A DNA stretch of 64,000 bases from Azadirachta indica (taxonomy: Eukaryota > Streptophyta > Magnoliopsida > Sapindales > Meliaceae). Shown in pieces: positions 12,775 to 24,799 of the stretch. The stretch covers positions 1,666,966-1,730,965 of the forward strand of contig CM040446.1 in assembly GCA_022749755.1 (NCBI GenBank), in the 5' to 3' direction. The translations under genes and the position numbers were made by a program. The notes under the pieces are model-generated. The model saw only the letters and a program-made list of their open reading frames with translations. It was not told the origin of the DNA and did no database searches. The stretch's first letter is position 1. Each line of letters opens with the position of its first letter.

Positions 12775-14230
12775 TCATGAAAACATCAAGAGGATGGCAT
12801 TTTGTGAACATATCTGCTGGTTGATTGGAAGAAAAGACTGAGTGAAGAGTAATAATGCCTTAAATGATATGTTGCCGAATGAAATGACAATCAACTTCAA
12901 TGTGTTTGGTGTGTTAATGAAAAACATCATTGTAAGCAATCTCAGAGGAGTAAGACTGGATTGATGAACACCTATATCGCTAAGTAACCAACGAAGCCAA
13001 GTAATCTCTTGGGTAATATCTGCCAAAGCACGATATTCAACTTCTATATTAGACCTGGCAACAACAATCTATTTCTTACATCTCCAAAAGATGAGAGAAT
13101 CCTCTAGAAAAAGACAAAATCTTATGGTAGAGTGTCGATCAGTCGAATAACCAGCCCAATCAACATTAAAAAGGTACATAACTCTAGAGATGATTGAGCA
13201 GAGAAATGAAGCCCATGAAAAAGGGTGCCTTTGATATATCTGAGAATGTGAAGAACAGCTGCATAGTGAGAAGAGTGAGAAGCAAACATGTATTGGCTCA
13301 CAACATAAACAACATGAGAGATGTCAGGACGAGTGACTGCGAGATAGACCAAGCTGCCAGCCAATTGCTGGTAAAAAATGGCATCATCAAGTAGAACCCC
13401 ATCTAGTGGTGTGAGTTTGGCATTTGGTTCAAGCGAAGTAGAGGTGACTTTACTATTTGTCAAACCAACTCGAGCAAGAAGATCGGATACATATTTAGCT
13501 TGGGTAAGATAATAACCATCAGAATCAAAGAGCACCTCTAATTCAAGAAAATAATTCAGATGACTAAGATCTTTCATCTCAAAGTGCTGTTGAAGGGAAG
13601 TCTTAAGAGCAGTTATGTCATCATCATCATCTCTAGTAATGATCATATCATCCACGAAAAGCAACAGAATAATGTAACCACAATCTGTGTGTCGAATAAA
13701 GAGAGCTGTGTCATGAAAGCTGGAATGGAAACCAAGTTGTTGAATAGTGCTACTAAATTTGGCAAACCAAGCTTTAGGAGCTTCTTTGGGACCATATAAG
13801 GCTTGTTGAAGTTTGCAAAATTTGTGGGATAGATGTGAATATCTTGGAGGAGGTTTCATGTAGACTTCTTCTGCAAAATCACCATTGAGAAAGGCATTTT
13901 TGACATCCATCTGAAACAAAGTCCATCGGTGGCTAGCAGCTATTACCTAAAGGCTTCGGACAGAGGTCATGCAAGCAATAAGTGCAAAGGTTTCTTCATA
14001 GTCAATACCATATTCCTAATTAAATCCTTTAGCAACAAGTTTGGCTTTATAACATTCAACTGAACTATCAGCTTTAGTTTAGTCTTTTAAACCCACTTGC
14101 AACTAATTTTTGACTTGTTGGGTGGAAGATCAACCAAATCCCATGTATGTGATTTTTTAAGTGTCAGTAATTTTTCTGCCATTACTTGTTGTCAAGTAGG
14201 GTTAAAACTAACCTCAGAATAAAATTAAGG
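12775..14230 (-). pseudogene. Copia reverse transcriptase / RNase H remnant
   Basis: From about 14230 downward the reading resumes after a stop with an EYGIDYEETFA motif. The reverse transcriptase core follows: MDVKNAFLNGDF, then ALYG, APKAWF and LLFVDDM, the last being the Copia form of the catalytic Asp pair. The Copia-typical LTRPDISHVV-like stretch comes next (here VTRPDISHVV). A broken RNase H region with an alanine-rich end reaches 12775. Frameshifts separate RT from RNase H at about 13150. It is non-functional. Confidence 0.85.
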
Positions 14231-14325
14231 TTTACATAATGAAAGAGTAGTAGAAAAATAATGATAATCTCTAAATCTGATCAGAAATTCTCACTCGATT
14301 AGAGTGATAAAGTGGGGGAGAAATA

Positions 14326-15780
14326 TTAGTGGATGGAGAAGAAATCGGTAATGTTATCAGTTGTAGATCCAAAAGACAAAGTTGTTGGCTTAAGAACAGA
14401 TGATTGTATATTGGACATATCTGCAGGAGGCTTATGTAAGGAATCTATATCAAGAAACAAATCTATAGAATTATTAATAAAGAAAAAAGTAATGTGAGAC
14501 TCAAAATGAAAGTTGGGGAGAGAAGAAAACATTTTGTGTTCCCAAAAAAATCACATGACGAGATGTACGAAGCCTATTAGACACGGGATCCTAACACCCA
14601 TAACCTTTATGTTTAATTCCATACCCTAGAAAACAACAAAGATGAGCTTTAAGTTCTAATTTTGTGTTCTCATGAGGTTAAAGAAAAACAAAACAAGTAC
14701 AATGAAAAACTTTGAGAAGATTATAATTGGGTGGAGTCTCATATAATCGTTCGTAAGGAGATTGATTAGTAATAAGAGAGGAAGGTATCCGGTTTATGAT
14801 ATAAACAACTGTAAGCACGGCTTCCCCCTAAAAACGTTCTAGACAAAAGGTAGAAATAAGGAGAGCACAAACTGTTTCAAGAATATGCTTGTATTTGCGT
14901 ACTGCTCTATCATTTTGTTGAGAAGTGTCAGGACAAGATCGATGACAAATAGTTTCATTGTTTTGAAGAAGTTGTAAAAACTTGGAGTCTTTGTATTTCA
15001 TAGCATTATCAATACAAAAAACTTTAATAGAATAGGAAAATTAGGTTTGAATCATTTTAGCAAAATCATGATAGATTTTAACCAACTCAGATCTGTGCTT
15101 CATAAGATAAATATAAGTATAACAAGAATAATCATCTATAAAAATAACAAAATACTTAGAGCCTCTCATCCCAATAATAGGTAAGGGACCCCAGATATCA
15201 AAATGAACTAGATCAAATGGAGCACGAGAAATAGAATCATTATGATAAAAAGGAAGTGTAGTCTGTTTTACTAGACAACATGATACACAATCAATATGAT
15301 CTTGTGATACAGTTTCCAAAATACCAGTAGAAACTAATGAACAAAGATGCTTATGTGACATATGACCTAAATGAGAATGCCAAAGGCTTAAAGAAGAAAC
15401 TGAAGTTGTAAATGCAACAAGCCAGGAATCGGAGAGATGACTGGATAGAAGATGGAGATTTATGAGCTCAAACAGACGTCCAATTTTATGGGCTATCCCA
15501 AACGTTTAACCTGTCTTCGAATCCTTCATATAACAAGCAGAAGTAGTGAAAAGAACCTAAAGGCTAAGATCACATAATTGGTCGACAAATAAAGATTAAA
15601 GGTAAATTTAGGAATAAGAAAAGTATCGAGTAATGAGAGGTAGGATGAAGAGACATGATCTACATGACTAACATGCATGGTGGATCCACTGGCAGTCTGA
15701 ATAACAGGTAAAGTGGGTAGAATTGATTTAAAAGTAAATATAATAGAATCTGCAATCATATCGTTACAACAAGTAGAATC
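14326..15780 (-). pseudogene. Copia protease-integrase remnant
   Basis: At 15780-15526 a protease-like start with a DSTCC motif near its beginning is seen. At 15361-15041 there is an integrase segment with a zinc-finger end (SHKHLCSL, CVSCCLVKQ) and catalytic-core motifs HFDIWGPLP and FIDDYS. The downstream part to 14326 is broken into short frames but keeps the C-terminal integrase/linker character. There are several stops, so no protein can be made. Confidence 0.8.
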
Positions 15781-15843
15781 AAAATATCAAGAAGATGTAC
15801 CTGAGGGAACTGATGAAATAGTAATTGAAGGATTGCCAAATTG

Positions 15844-16756
15844 TTATAAAAGTTGATGAAGTAGAGATGTTAAATCTTGTGTGATAAAAGATATGAAGGT
15901 TGAGCAATTATTAACAACAACAGTAGATAGTTGAGGGGTATGCTTTGGCTTCCCTTTACTTGGACAATCTTTTTCAAAATGCTCAGGACCAACTTTTCGA
16001 TAAATCTTACATCTCCTAATAGAACAATTAAGAACCAACTGTCTAGCTTTATGACAATATTTACAGGTACAAATATCTTGAGAGACTGATAGAGTAGCCA
16101 AAGTAGTATCAGTGCGAGGTGGATGGAGTGGTGTAAGACGAGTTTCTTCTGAGACAAGTATGTCAATTGCCTCATCAAGAGTAGGCAGTGATTTTTGGTG
16201 AAGAAGTAAGACTCAAGTAGATTCAAAAGCATCTCATAAGGCCATAAGAAACATCATCATTGTTGCCGGTCCCTATAGACTACGAATTTCTCTACATTTT
16301 TAGAGTTTATCTATTTAAGCTCTAAGAGTGATAACTGATCCCATAAAAACTACATCTAAGAGTGAAAGTTAGAGATAGTTTGGCTGGATGCTTGATGCAA
16401 CTAATTAAGTTTGCAAAGAATTTAGTACTGATGTGACAAATTAATGGCAGTGTAGCGATGGGCAAGGAAATCCCATAATGCTTTACCTGTGTCAAATCTT
16501 TCAAATTGTAAATGAATAGACAGAACAGAAGTATTCCGAAACCAAGTAATGATCTGATGATTTTTGCTATCCCATTCTTCCAATCGATCAGCAAACTACT
16601 CATCAGTCATAGTTTCTGTTTTAAGAGGTTCAAGACCAGTAACATAGCGTTATAGTCGTTGTCCCTTGAAAAAGGTATACATAGCTTGAACCCACAATAC
16701 ATAATTATGCCCATCCAGTTGAATGTGAATGGGTGAGAAATATCTAATTTATCCAT
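15844..16756 (-). pseudogene. Copia gag remnant
   Basis: An ATG at 16756-16754 opens a gag of the plant Copia (UBN2-like) type. A WFRNTS motif and a KALWDFL motif can be followed across frame changes. A CCHC knuckle (C-x2-C ... C-x2-C ... H-x4-C pattern, partly damaged) lies at about 16076-15960. At least two stops interrupt the frame. A leader with four copies of GGAAATT at about 17036-17058 lies upstream. Confidence 0.75.
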
Positions 16757-17397
16757 GATAAAATTGAACATAAGACAATAGCCAAAAAAGAAATTACCAA
16801 TGTACAGAATTGGACACGAATTTTATCAGCTAATTGGTGACCAGAAAATAACAATGGTGACCAAAGAAACACTGAATAGAGGCTGAGGAAGCTAATTAGA
16901 CTAATGGTGACGACCCACTCGCTAGAAAGCGGTTAGATCGAAAAAGAGAAGATGCTATGTTGACCGAGCTTTGAGCAAGATTGAATGTGGCCGAAAATTG
17001 TAAAAGAAGGCCATAGAGATGAAGGCCACGAAAATTGGAAATTGGAAATTGGAAATTGGTGGCTGTGACACTACACTCGCCGGTGATGAGCGGGATCAGC
17101 AACAAACCGTAGCGGTAAAACAGGTTTCTTTGTGGTAGCAATCGATGGCGCATGATCAAGAATTAAGAGCACCGACAGGACGGCTGACACATTCTAATGT
17201 GTAAGGCTGGGCGATGTAACAAATAGATGTCAAATAGCGACGGCACGTGAGATGCACGCGCCATTATTGATGGCAAACAATGAAGAGGCTGAAACAAAGG
17301 AAAAAAAAATAGGTTGAGAAAGCCACAAAATCTAAAGTCAAAGAAAATGAGGACCGAATGAACCAAAAGAATCAAGAAACTAAGGCCGGAAAACTCG

Positions 17398-17409
17398 GCT
17401 CTGATACCA
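17398..17409 (-). other. Copia primer-binding site
   Basis: The complement reads TGGTATCAGAGC, the site used by plant retrotransposons that prime with initiator methionine tRNA. It directly follows the LTR end (CACA). Confidence 0.85.
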
Positions 17410-17466
17410 TGTGAAAAAATATGTTTTAAATTTCTTGAATTGAAATGTACAAAAGTAACCTTTATA

Positions 17467-20056
17467 AAAATGGAACCTTTTTGCCACTTATGATCTACAT
17501 AAGTAAAACTCCGAAATTGTAAACATCAAATTTGGTGGTGTATATACCTCTTTTGACGTATTCAGGAGGAACATAACCGCTGCATAATTGGAATAATTTT
17601 AAGAAATCAGCATGAAAATGAAAAAAAAAATAACAAGATCTTATACATAAATGCTTTCTATGTTCCAACAATTCTTCCTGTGTTCGCGGCAAGATTATCC
17701 TTTGCAAAAATTCTAACCATGCTAAAATCTGATATTTTGGGCTTTATATCGTCATCTAATAACGCATTGCTAGCTTTCAAGTCACAATGAATAATAGTTA
17801 ATCTGGAGTATTCTTGGAGATACAGGAGTCCTTGAGTAACTCCTTCAATGATATGAACTCGTTTTCTCCAATCTAAAATGTACCTTCTGATGGGATCTGA
17901 TAAAGTGAATGCATGAAATTATAGAAATACAATTCAGACCAAAAGGGAATAGTCCAGGCTTTTGTTAGGCATGTACTCATAAATGAGCATTTGTTCTTCT
18001 CTATCAGTGCAAAAACCGAAAACTCTGACAAGATTTACGTGTTGTGGCTTAGCAGTAAGCATGACTTCATTCGCAAACTCCTTGTACCCTTGAGTAGATG
18101 TTTTTGAGAGTTTCTTCACCACTATTTCCTGTCCATTTTTCAATATACCCTGAAAAAATACGCACGAGTCTGTTACATTTCTCTAGAAATTCTGCCAACA
18201 AAACGAACAACATTTACTTGGTTGTTGTGACCAGATCTTTACAATGATATGCTACCATATAAACAGGACCATATCCGCCCTCTCCAAGCTTGTTTTCAAA
18301 AGAAAATTTATCAGTAGCAGCCTCAATTTCAGCCAAACTATAGACCGTCAGATTAGGAACATTGTTATTAAAATCTCCAGCGCCCGCAGGGCATTTTACT
18401 CTGCTCTTTGATTCTTTAACTGACTCCATATTTTCTACCAACCAAGAGACACAAAAAAATGGGAGAGAAATTAAGGTTTAGATCGGCAATTTTTTCACTG
18501 CTAGCAAAAAAAGATAGACAAATTCGCAAGCTTTTGATTTTTGCTTTCTCATCCTGCAGTAGTAATATAGCAGAAATCCTGAAAGGACAATACCAGCTGC
18601 AGTTGTAGGCAAAATGATTGCTAGTAACTTCCCTGAATTTTTCCCATTTTTACTGCCCACTTCAGCTGAAAATTAAGATGATTCACTTTATTAACAATGA
18701 AGAGTACTTCAGGTATTTCCGTAGGAATCGGTGACTTATATTTTATAGATGAAGAAATATTATCCTCATTTGTAAAAATGTAAAAAATAGGGATTCCAGC
18801 TAGCTAATCAATATAGGCCAAATCACCATTTGGCCTTTTATGCAGGCCTAATAACTTCTCTAAACAATTAAAAATTATAATATATTGCCTAAATTTGGTA
18901 ATCAGAACGCCTTCAAGCTTAAATCATTGAACTTGCAAACAGATTAGAAAATTTAAAGTTTTTGCTTAATTTACCTGCAGCTTGAGAAAGCGCCCAATGA
19001 TCATCACCATAAGGAACTTGCCAAACAACATAACCAAGCAGATTCTTATCCTTAGCATAAGAAACCTTAATTTTAACAACCTCAACACCATCAAAACCAA
19101 TCCAGGATGTCCCAATTGTGCAATAATTCACCACATATGTTGCATTGTATAAAACATTAGCATTATATCTCTCTATGTAACTCTTTATGTCCTTGTAGCT
19201 CATATCTCCTTCGTCCATAATCGCCGGCCCAGTTGCTGGCGCTCCGATGCCATTCTGTTTAGGATTCTCAAGCTTCCAAGCGTATCCGTAGAAGGGTAAC
19301 GCTAGAACCAGCTTGTTCGACGATACGCCGCTGGTGATCCAAGCTCTTATGCCGGAATCTGTGTTGACAGAACTGTTTGCATCGCATAGAGCTGCATGAG
19401 CGCCCCCACACTGGCATGTAGTAGTCATATGCCATAACGTGAATCCAGTTCAGGTTTTTTTGCATTGAATCTGAGGGAAAGCTCGTTGAATCTGAGCGTG
19501 GAGTGAATTGAACTGATGCCGTTAAAATCAGCTGTGCCTGGCTGCTGCTTTTAGCTTCTGCTTTTTCTGCAACTCTCCTTTCTTTGGAGAGAATCCCCAT
19601 GTTGAACATATCAGAACTTGTGTTTGCAGACGTCCAACATAAATCCAGGCCCTGGAAGCCGTAAACCCTGGCTGTTCTTATCGAAGAGTAGATAAAAGAT
19701 TTCCTTGAAGAGGAATTGCTCACCATGGAAGAAAAAGTTGAGTAGTTTGCAGTTCCTCCTCCAATGGAAAGAAGTGTTGTGACAGATGGGTTCTTCTGTC
19801 TGACAGTGGCTGTGAAATTAGAGAATTGGGATTCATCTGAAGGATAGTAAAGAGAAAGCTGGAAGGAAGTTGAATCGACAGAAGCAAAAGCGCAGAGAAG
19901 ATGAGTGAAGAGAGCAGAATTTATGTCCGAACTCGGAAACTCACTGCCCGAATATCAGTAACCGGCTCTGATCCATGTTTGTGCTTTTGCAGGAAGCACT
20001 TCTGTAAAGACAAAGACATGGAAGAAGAGGATGACAACGAAAATTTTGGATACCAT
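17467..20056 (-). pseudogene. C2: GH18-receptor kinase pseudogene cut off by Copia LTR
   Basis: Exon 1 runs from ATG 20056 to 18975. TGG is changed to TGA at 19957-19955 in the first GH18 strand (GYW), and an 11-bp deletion at about 19400 shifts the frame. Exon 2 (linker and membrane helix) starts at 18665 and lacks a proper donor. Exon 3 ends VYM rather than VYK at the splice junction. In the exon 5 kinase core HRD has become HCD and DFG has become DFS, so the catalytic loop and the metal-binding loop are both altered. Exon 6 is cut at about 17466 by the Copia LTR remnant, and exon 7 is absent. It is clearly dead, and the point mutations show that decay went beyond the truncation. Confidence 0.9.
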
Positions 20057-22430
20057 CGAAGAAAGCTGCTTTTCAAGCAGATCTTCCAGTGAATTTGGAG
20101 ATGAAAATATGCTTTTTTGAATTTAGAGATGAATATTTTTTAAATATATCTGCCTATGTTGTAAGGATTCACGTTGGCCTGGGTCACTCTGAACCGTGCA
20201 AATTAATATTTTCTAATATTTCTTTATATATATGTACCAATCATTTTTTGTTTTGTGCAAATATTATTATATGTTTTACAGTATTTAGAATGCAAACGTT
20301 GACATCTTTAAAATATAAATGAGTCTATATTAACTCTATTTTTACGCTAAAACAAAACCAATTAATTTATATTAGATTTCCAAACTAATTTATACTATAT
20401 AAACCTTTAGATATGAAAATTTTTATAGAATCTCTTAATTTAATTAATACTGAATTACTAACAAATAATATCTAAATAAGAAGATAGAAAGACTAAATTT
20501 GTAATTTATTAATTTCCATCATGATGATTTCTTCAAACATGACTCTGGGATTGAAAAAATGCATGAGATCAATTCAACGGTTGTTGACATAGTTGTTGGA
20601 TAAAGATTAAATGATATTGGACAAGTTTTTCAAGGAAAATCATTTATTAAATAAACCTAAATAAATAGAGATATTTTATTGTTTGGTCTGAAAACAAAAG
20701 GTCTCGTCTTTAGACAGAAAAAGTCAGCAAAATACAAACAATTAATTGTATACAACATTTTTTTATTTATTGTTTGCTTTCCTTGTTAACTGAAAAAAAA
20801 AACACCAAAAAAAAAAAAAGAAAAAAGCCTTGCCGACAACATTAATATAGCTGTGCTGATATATGATTAAAAATATATATGTATACATTTAATAATTAAC
20901 TTCATGAATAAAATAATTAAATGTAGCAATGAAATCAAATATCAGCTTTCTAACTTTTTGGTAACTTGATTCTTGTAAAAATTTAAATTCAACTAAAAAA
21001 TTTTCAAATCTATATGGTAATTATTGTACTCTCTTTGTCGACTCTTAATGTTACCACATGCGTGCATATCATTAAAAATTCAGTTAAATTAATTATGTAT
21101 AAAAATCAATTTTCAGTTTTAAAATCAATTAGTAGTTCAAACTTTTGTGAATTAAATTCATCATATTGTTGCTGAATGATTGTATACACATACAACTTTA
21201 TTAAATTTTGTTAGTAAAAATAATATACGCTTAAAATCATTAATAAATATTCACCATCTACATTAATTAATTAGGGAAATCAAAACCTAGGTTTTTAACA
21301 TGATTGATGTATAACCTCACTTCTTATATTAATCTCAGTTTATAAAAAAATCAATTATAAATTGAAATTTTAAATGGATGTAATGTATGATTGTAAAAAT
21401 TTTCTTATTATATAATTCATATGTTGATGATGAATATTATATTCAATAAAAACAAATTCATAATTATTCACAATCTTGTTGGCAGACCTCATTTAAATCC
21501 TCTTTTATAAGTGGCTTTTTTTTTTTTTATATTAAGGATAGTAAAAGACAATATTGATTAATTGTAGCCACTTTCATATCTTGTATTTGGTGGAGAAAGT
21601 TTTTAGAGTTAGGTTGCATTTGTTTTTTTAAATTGAACTCTGAACATGAATGAAATTTAAATTTAATTGAAATATGAATTTAAATGATATGTTTATCTTT
21701 TATTTTAAAACATATGAAAATAAGTATTAAATTATTTATTTTAACAAAATAAAAAGTATGAAAATTGATATTTTGACATATTATACTCTTTTAAATAATA
21801 TACTTATATTTAAATAATTTTAATTATATTAATACAATAAAAAATAAAAAAATTATTAAATTATATTAGTATGAATATTATTTATTTGCTTGATATTTTT
21901 TTAAAAAAATAATTTTTTTTAATCGATAATATAAAAAATCAATAAAAATTAATTAAAAATAATAAATCATATTATAATATAGTTATGATTATGTAAATAT
22001 ATAAATTTATTAAAATAATTAAAATATAAAATAAGTAGGATTAAGAAGACAAGTAGAGGGGACGCATTATAGAGAAAAGATACGTTAAAAATACTTAACT
22101 AGAGTTTTAGTTTTGTTAATAAATAATTTAATAAAATAGGGATATTTTTTAAAAATAAAAATATTAAATTATTCAAAATTTTGTTTATTCAAATTTAAAT
22201 CAAAATTTTTAATTTAATTATATTCAGATGTTTTTACTAAATATTTAGACATAAATTAAAAACCAAAAAACTCTTAAACATCTGAATAATTATATTTAGA
22301 CTTCAGATAAAAAAAAAATAATTACTTCAAGTGTTTAAGTGACGGAGAATTGTACTATAAAAGGGTTCATAGTCTAGCCTAATACAAGTTTGTGATATAT
22401 ATCTAAAATATTTTCTATTATAAAGAGGTT
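20057..22430. other. C2-E1 spacer with an AT-rich insertion
   Basis: No gene is seen. The spacer matches 36457-38100 in module 2, except for an extra AT-rich block at about 21609-22323. That block has T-rich ends resembling a short inverted repeat (GCATTTGTTTTTTT at the left, and TTTTTTTTTTATCTGAAGTC in complement at the right). It is probably a non-autonomous DNA transposon, but its ends are uncertain. Confidence 0.55.
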
Positions 22431-23937
22431 GGGAATTAACACATCTCTGCTAACGTTTGGGATTGTAACATCTAATGAGAAAGTTTGGAGAAAGAAACAC
22501 TTGTCTCCTCTAAGGCTATCCACCTCCGTTATCTTACTGTTTGATTTAGGAGTATTATGGTAAAAATATGAGAAACAATGGTTTATATGACATGGTCCAA
22601 ATGACTGGCACTATTGTCTTATTGTCTCATTGCCTCCAACATTCAAACTATATCATTCACACTTTCATAATTCATATAGCCCTTCATCAGAGCTGTGTAA
22701 ATGCTCGAGTTTCGAGCGTAGGCTTTAGGCAACTATGGTGGATTACTACTCGGATTAATAGAATTTGGAAGCAATTCTCAAACATATCATCATCTCCCTA
22801 ATTATCACTGAAATCTTTCCAATTCAATTCCTAAAGAACCTTGCAAAGTCCCTCCTTCCTTCCCTTATTACTCGAATTAGCTCTAAGATTAAATCCAGAC
22901 ACTACAATTTGAAACTTTTAGTATTTTTTTATTTTTTTAATAAAAAGAATGAACAGTATCCATAAACCCAGAACCCATATTTCACAAGAAAGGAAAAAAT
23001 AGACAAGCAAGCGATTTCCCTTATAGCTAGGAAAGGGAGGTTTTTCACCAAAGATTCCACGGGAATAAGAGCAATAATGGGAATTGTCAACGTTTACAGA
23101 AAGAAGAATTCATAAGACGGCTATTTGTTAACGGCCAACTTAAAGGTATTGAAGTTGGTTCAAAGCGAAGCTCTTTGGTGAAGGTTGTGAAAAAGAATAC
23201 CAAATCAGCTCGAGCACACAACTTAATAATAAAATTATAAGTTAAAAACATCAGACTTAGCACCAAAATCATTCACTTCATTAAACAATTTTAAGAACTT
23301 CTTAGTATTACCTAAATTGGCCCAGGCATTCAACACAAAACTGTAAGCCGCTATGTCCAGTTTAGAGTTAGCAACAATAGCTGGGTCTGAGAATTTACAG
23401 ACCCGGCTGACAACCGAGTCGAAGAATTTGATAGACTCCGTGAGGCCGTGGTGAACAGAGGTAGCGAGACGACTAACAATGACGCTCCACGCTTTGGCGT
23501 GAGGAGGGTACCTATAACAGAGCGTGGAATTATTAAGGAAACTGCATAAAGGGTGTGCCTGAATTTGGCAGCAGCCACGACAAGGAAGCTGAGGGAATTG
23601 GCATAAAGACGATGGAGCTGGTGTTCATGGTAGAGGCGCGTGACGATAGACTGAGTATGTGAGGCTTAAATTTGTGTTTTGGTAACAGAGTTGAGAGACC
23701 GAGCAACTAAGGCAAGTGGGTTCATATTAACCAACAAAAAAGAAAAAATAAAACGTAGGGCACAACACAACGTTTTTCTTTATCTAAAAAATAAAATAGA
23801 AAATGAAGGGTAATAAAGTTTTTTTATTATAATTAGATGGAAGTGGATGATTTGAGGGGAAGTAAGTGTTTCTTTTTCAAAATTTTCTCCTCAAGTATTA
23901 CATTCTCAAACCTCAAGAAACGTATGTATTAACTCTG
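22431..23937. mobile_element. Pack-MULE-like element with long terminal inverted repeats
   Basis: The paralogous spacer near 38095 runs straight from TTTTCTATCATAAAAAG into ACTTTAAAG. Here about 1.5 kb is inserted at that point. The two ends are imperfect inverted repeats of about 100-120 bp (about 22431-22545 and 23823-23937). Shared blocks include AAGAAACACTT and ATCCAC. The inside is a PPR gene fragment and no transposase was seen. Long TIRs carrying host coding sequence are the hallmark of Pack-MULEs. Target duplication is not clear; the flanks TATAAAG and TAAAAAG are only similar. Confidence 0.75.
22590..23725 (-). pseudogene. Captured PPR gene fragment, HCF152-like
   Basis: On the minus strand an ATG at 23725 (MNPLALVARSLNS) starts broken frames. 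They contain FVLNAWANLGNTKKFLKLFN and YNFIIKLCARADL, each matching the pentatricopeptide helix pattern of chloroplast RNA-binding protein HCF152 as I know it. Further on, about 22750-22590, NSSIYTALMKGYM and MLEAMR correspond to a later part of the same protein, so an internal section is missing. Stops and frameshifts are frequent. It is flanked by the element's inverted repeats, which makes it cargo and not a resident gene. Confidence 0.75.
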
Positions 23938-24799
23938 CTAAAAAGGCTTTAAAGAAAAATAGATTGAAAAACACAATGGTATGAAGACAAGTGTTTAAAA
24001 AATATTTGATTAATTATGTTTAAACTAATGATCGTTATTTTTTATTTTTGCTTGCAGTAACATCTTATTTTTGTCCACTAGTTGAAGTAATCAATTACCA
24101 AATTGGTACGTAAGCTTTGAATTATATTACCTGAGTCAAAAGAATTATTCTTAGTATATACTAATACTGTGTCAATTAATTAATTACCACAAAAAATTTT
24201 AATTAATGGCAGAAACTTGAAAATGTGGGTGGTTTTTTCCTCAAAAGTCAATAATATTGAAAAAAAAAATTCTTCGTAGAAATTGACACACTTTAATGCG
24301 TCAGAACTCTTTTTCAATAAAAAAGTTCTCAATATATAAGGCCGACCTTTGCACCACATCATTTTGTGATGTTATACAACGACAAGCAGTCGTCCATTGG
24401 ATAATACTCTCATAAATGATATGGAATATGAATAATAATTTATCAAGACGAATCTTAACACATTATAGAATATAGATATTCGTGTTAACTACCATTTCTT
24501 ATTTTTAGTTATCTATTTCAATTAAAAATCCATATGATAAGATAAGATAATTTTGAATTTTATAATTAATGTCGAATAGAATAGTACATGATTATAAAAT
24601 AAGAAATAGTAATTGATATGCAACATTATATAAAATAAAATCGTAGTTTTTAGATTTGAATTTTGAAAATGCTAGCAAAACAAAGACAAAGCTTGCTAAT
24701 TATTTGCGTTATTACAACTACAATGAGCAACGCTACATATTAATATGTGCTTTATTCTTCTATATACGTTTATGATATCTCTAGCTGCAAAGACTCCCT
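23938..24799. other. 3' flank of E1, no gene
   Basis: AT-rich sequence matched by 38640-39390 downstream of E2 and by about 61300-62100 and 63650-63900 near E3. Nothing coding is seen. Confidence 0.6.

Larger units (their letters stand above)
12499..17466 (-). mobile_element. Decayed Ty1/Copia LTR retrotransposon, 5' LTR truncated
   Basis: The element reads on the minus strand. The primer-binding site TGGTATCAGAGC (complement of 17398-17409) follows a 5' LTR remnant. Next come gag with a CCHC zinc knuckle, protease, integrase, reverse transcriptase and RNase H, the Copia order. A purine-rich tract (complement of about 12719-12731) precedes the 3' LTR at 12718-12499. Many stops and frameshifts interrupt the coding region. 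The right LTR is only about 56 bp, against about 220 bp on the left, and it breaks off directly against exon 6 of C2. No target duplication can be found because that end is lost. Confidence 0.9.

Noticed and set aside
16896..17375. Open frames right of the Copia gag as separate genes
   Set aside because: They lie in the untranslated leader between primer site and gag, and show no motif.
23087..23578. Resident PPR gene
   Set aside because: It is broken by stops, lacks most of the protein and is enclosed by inverted repeats absent from the paralogous spacer.
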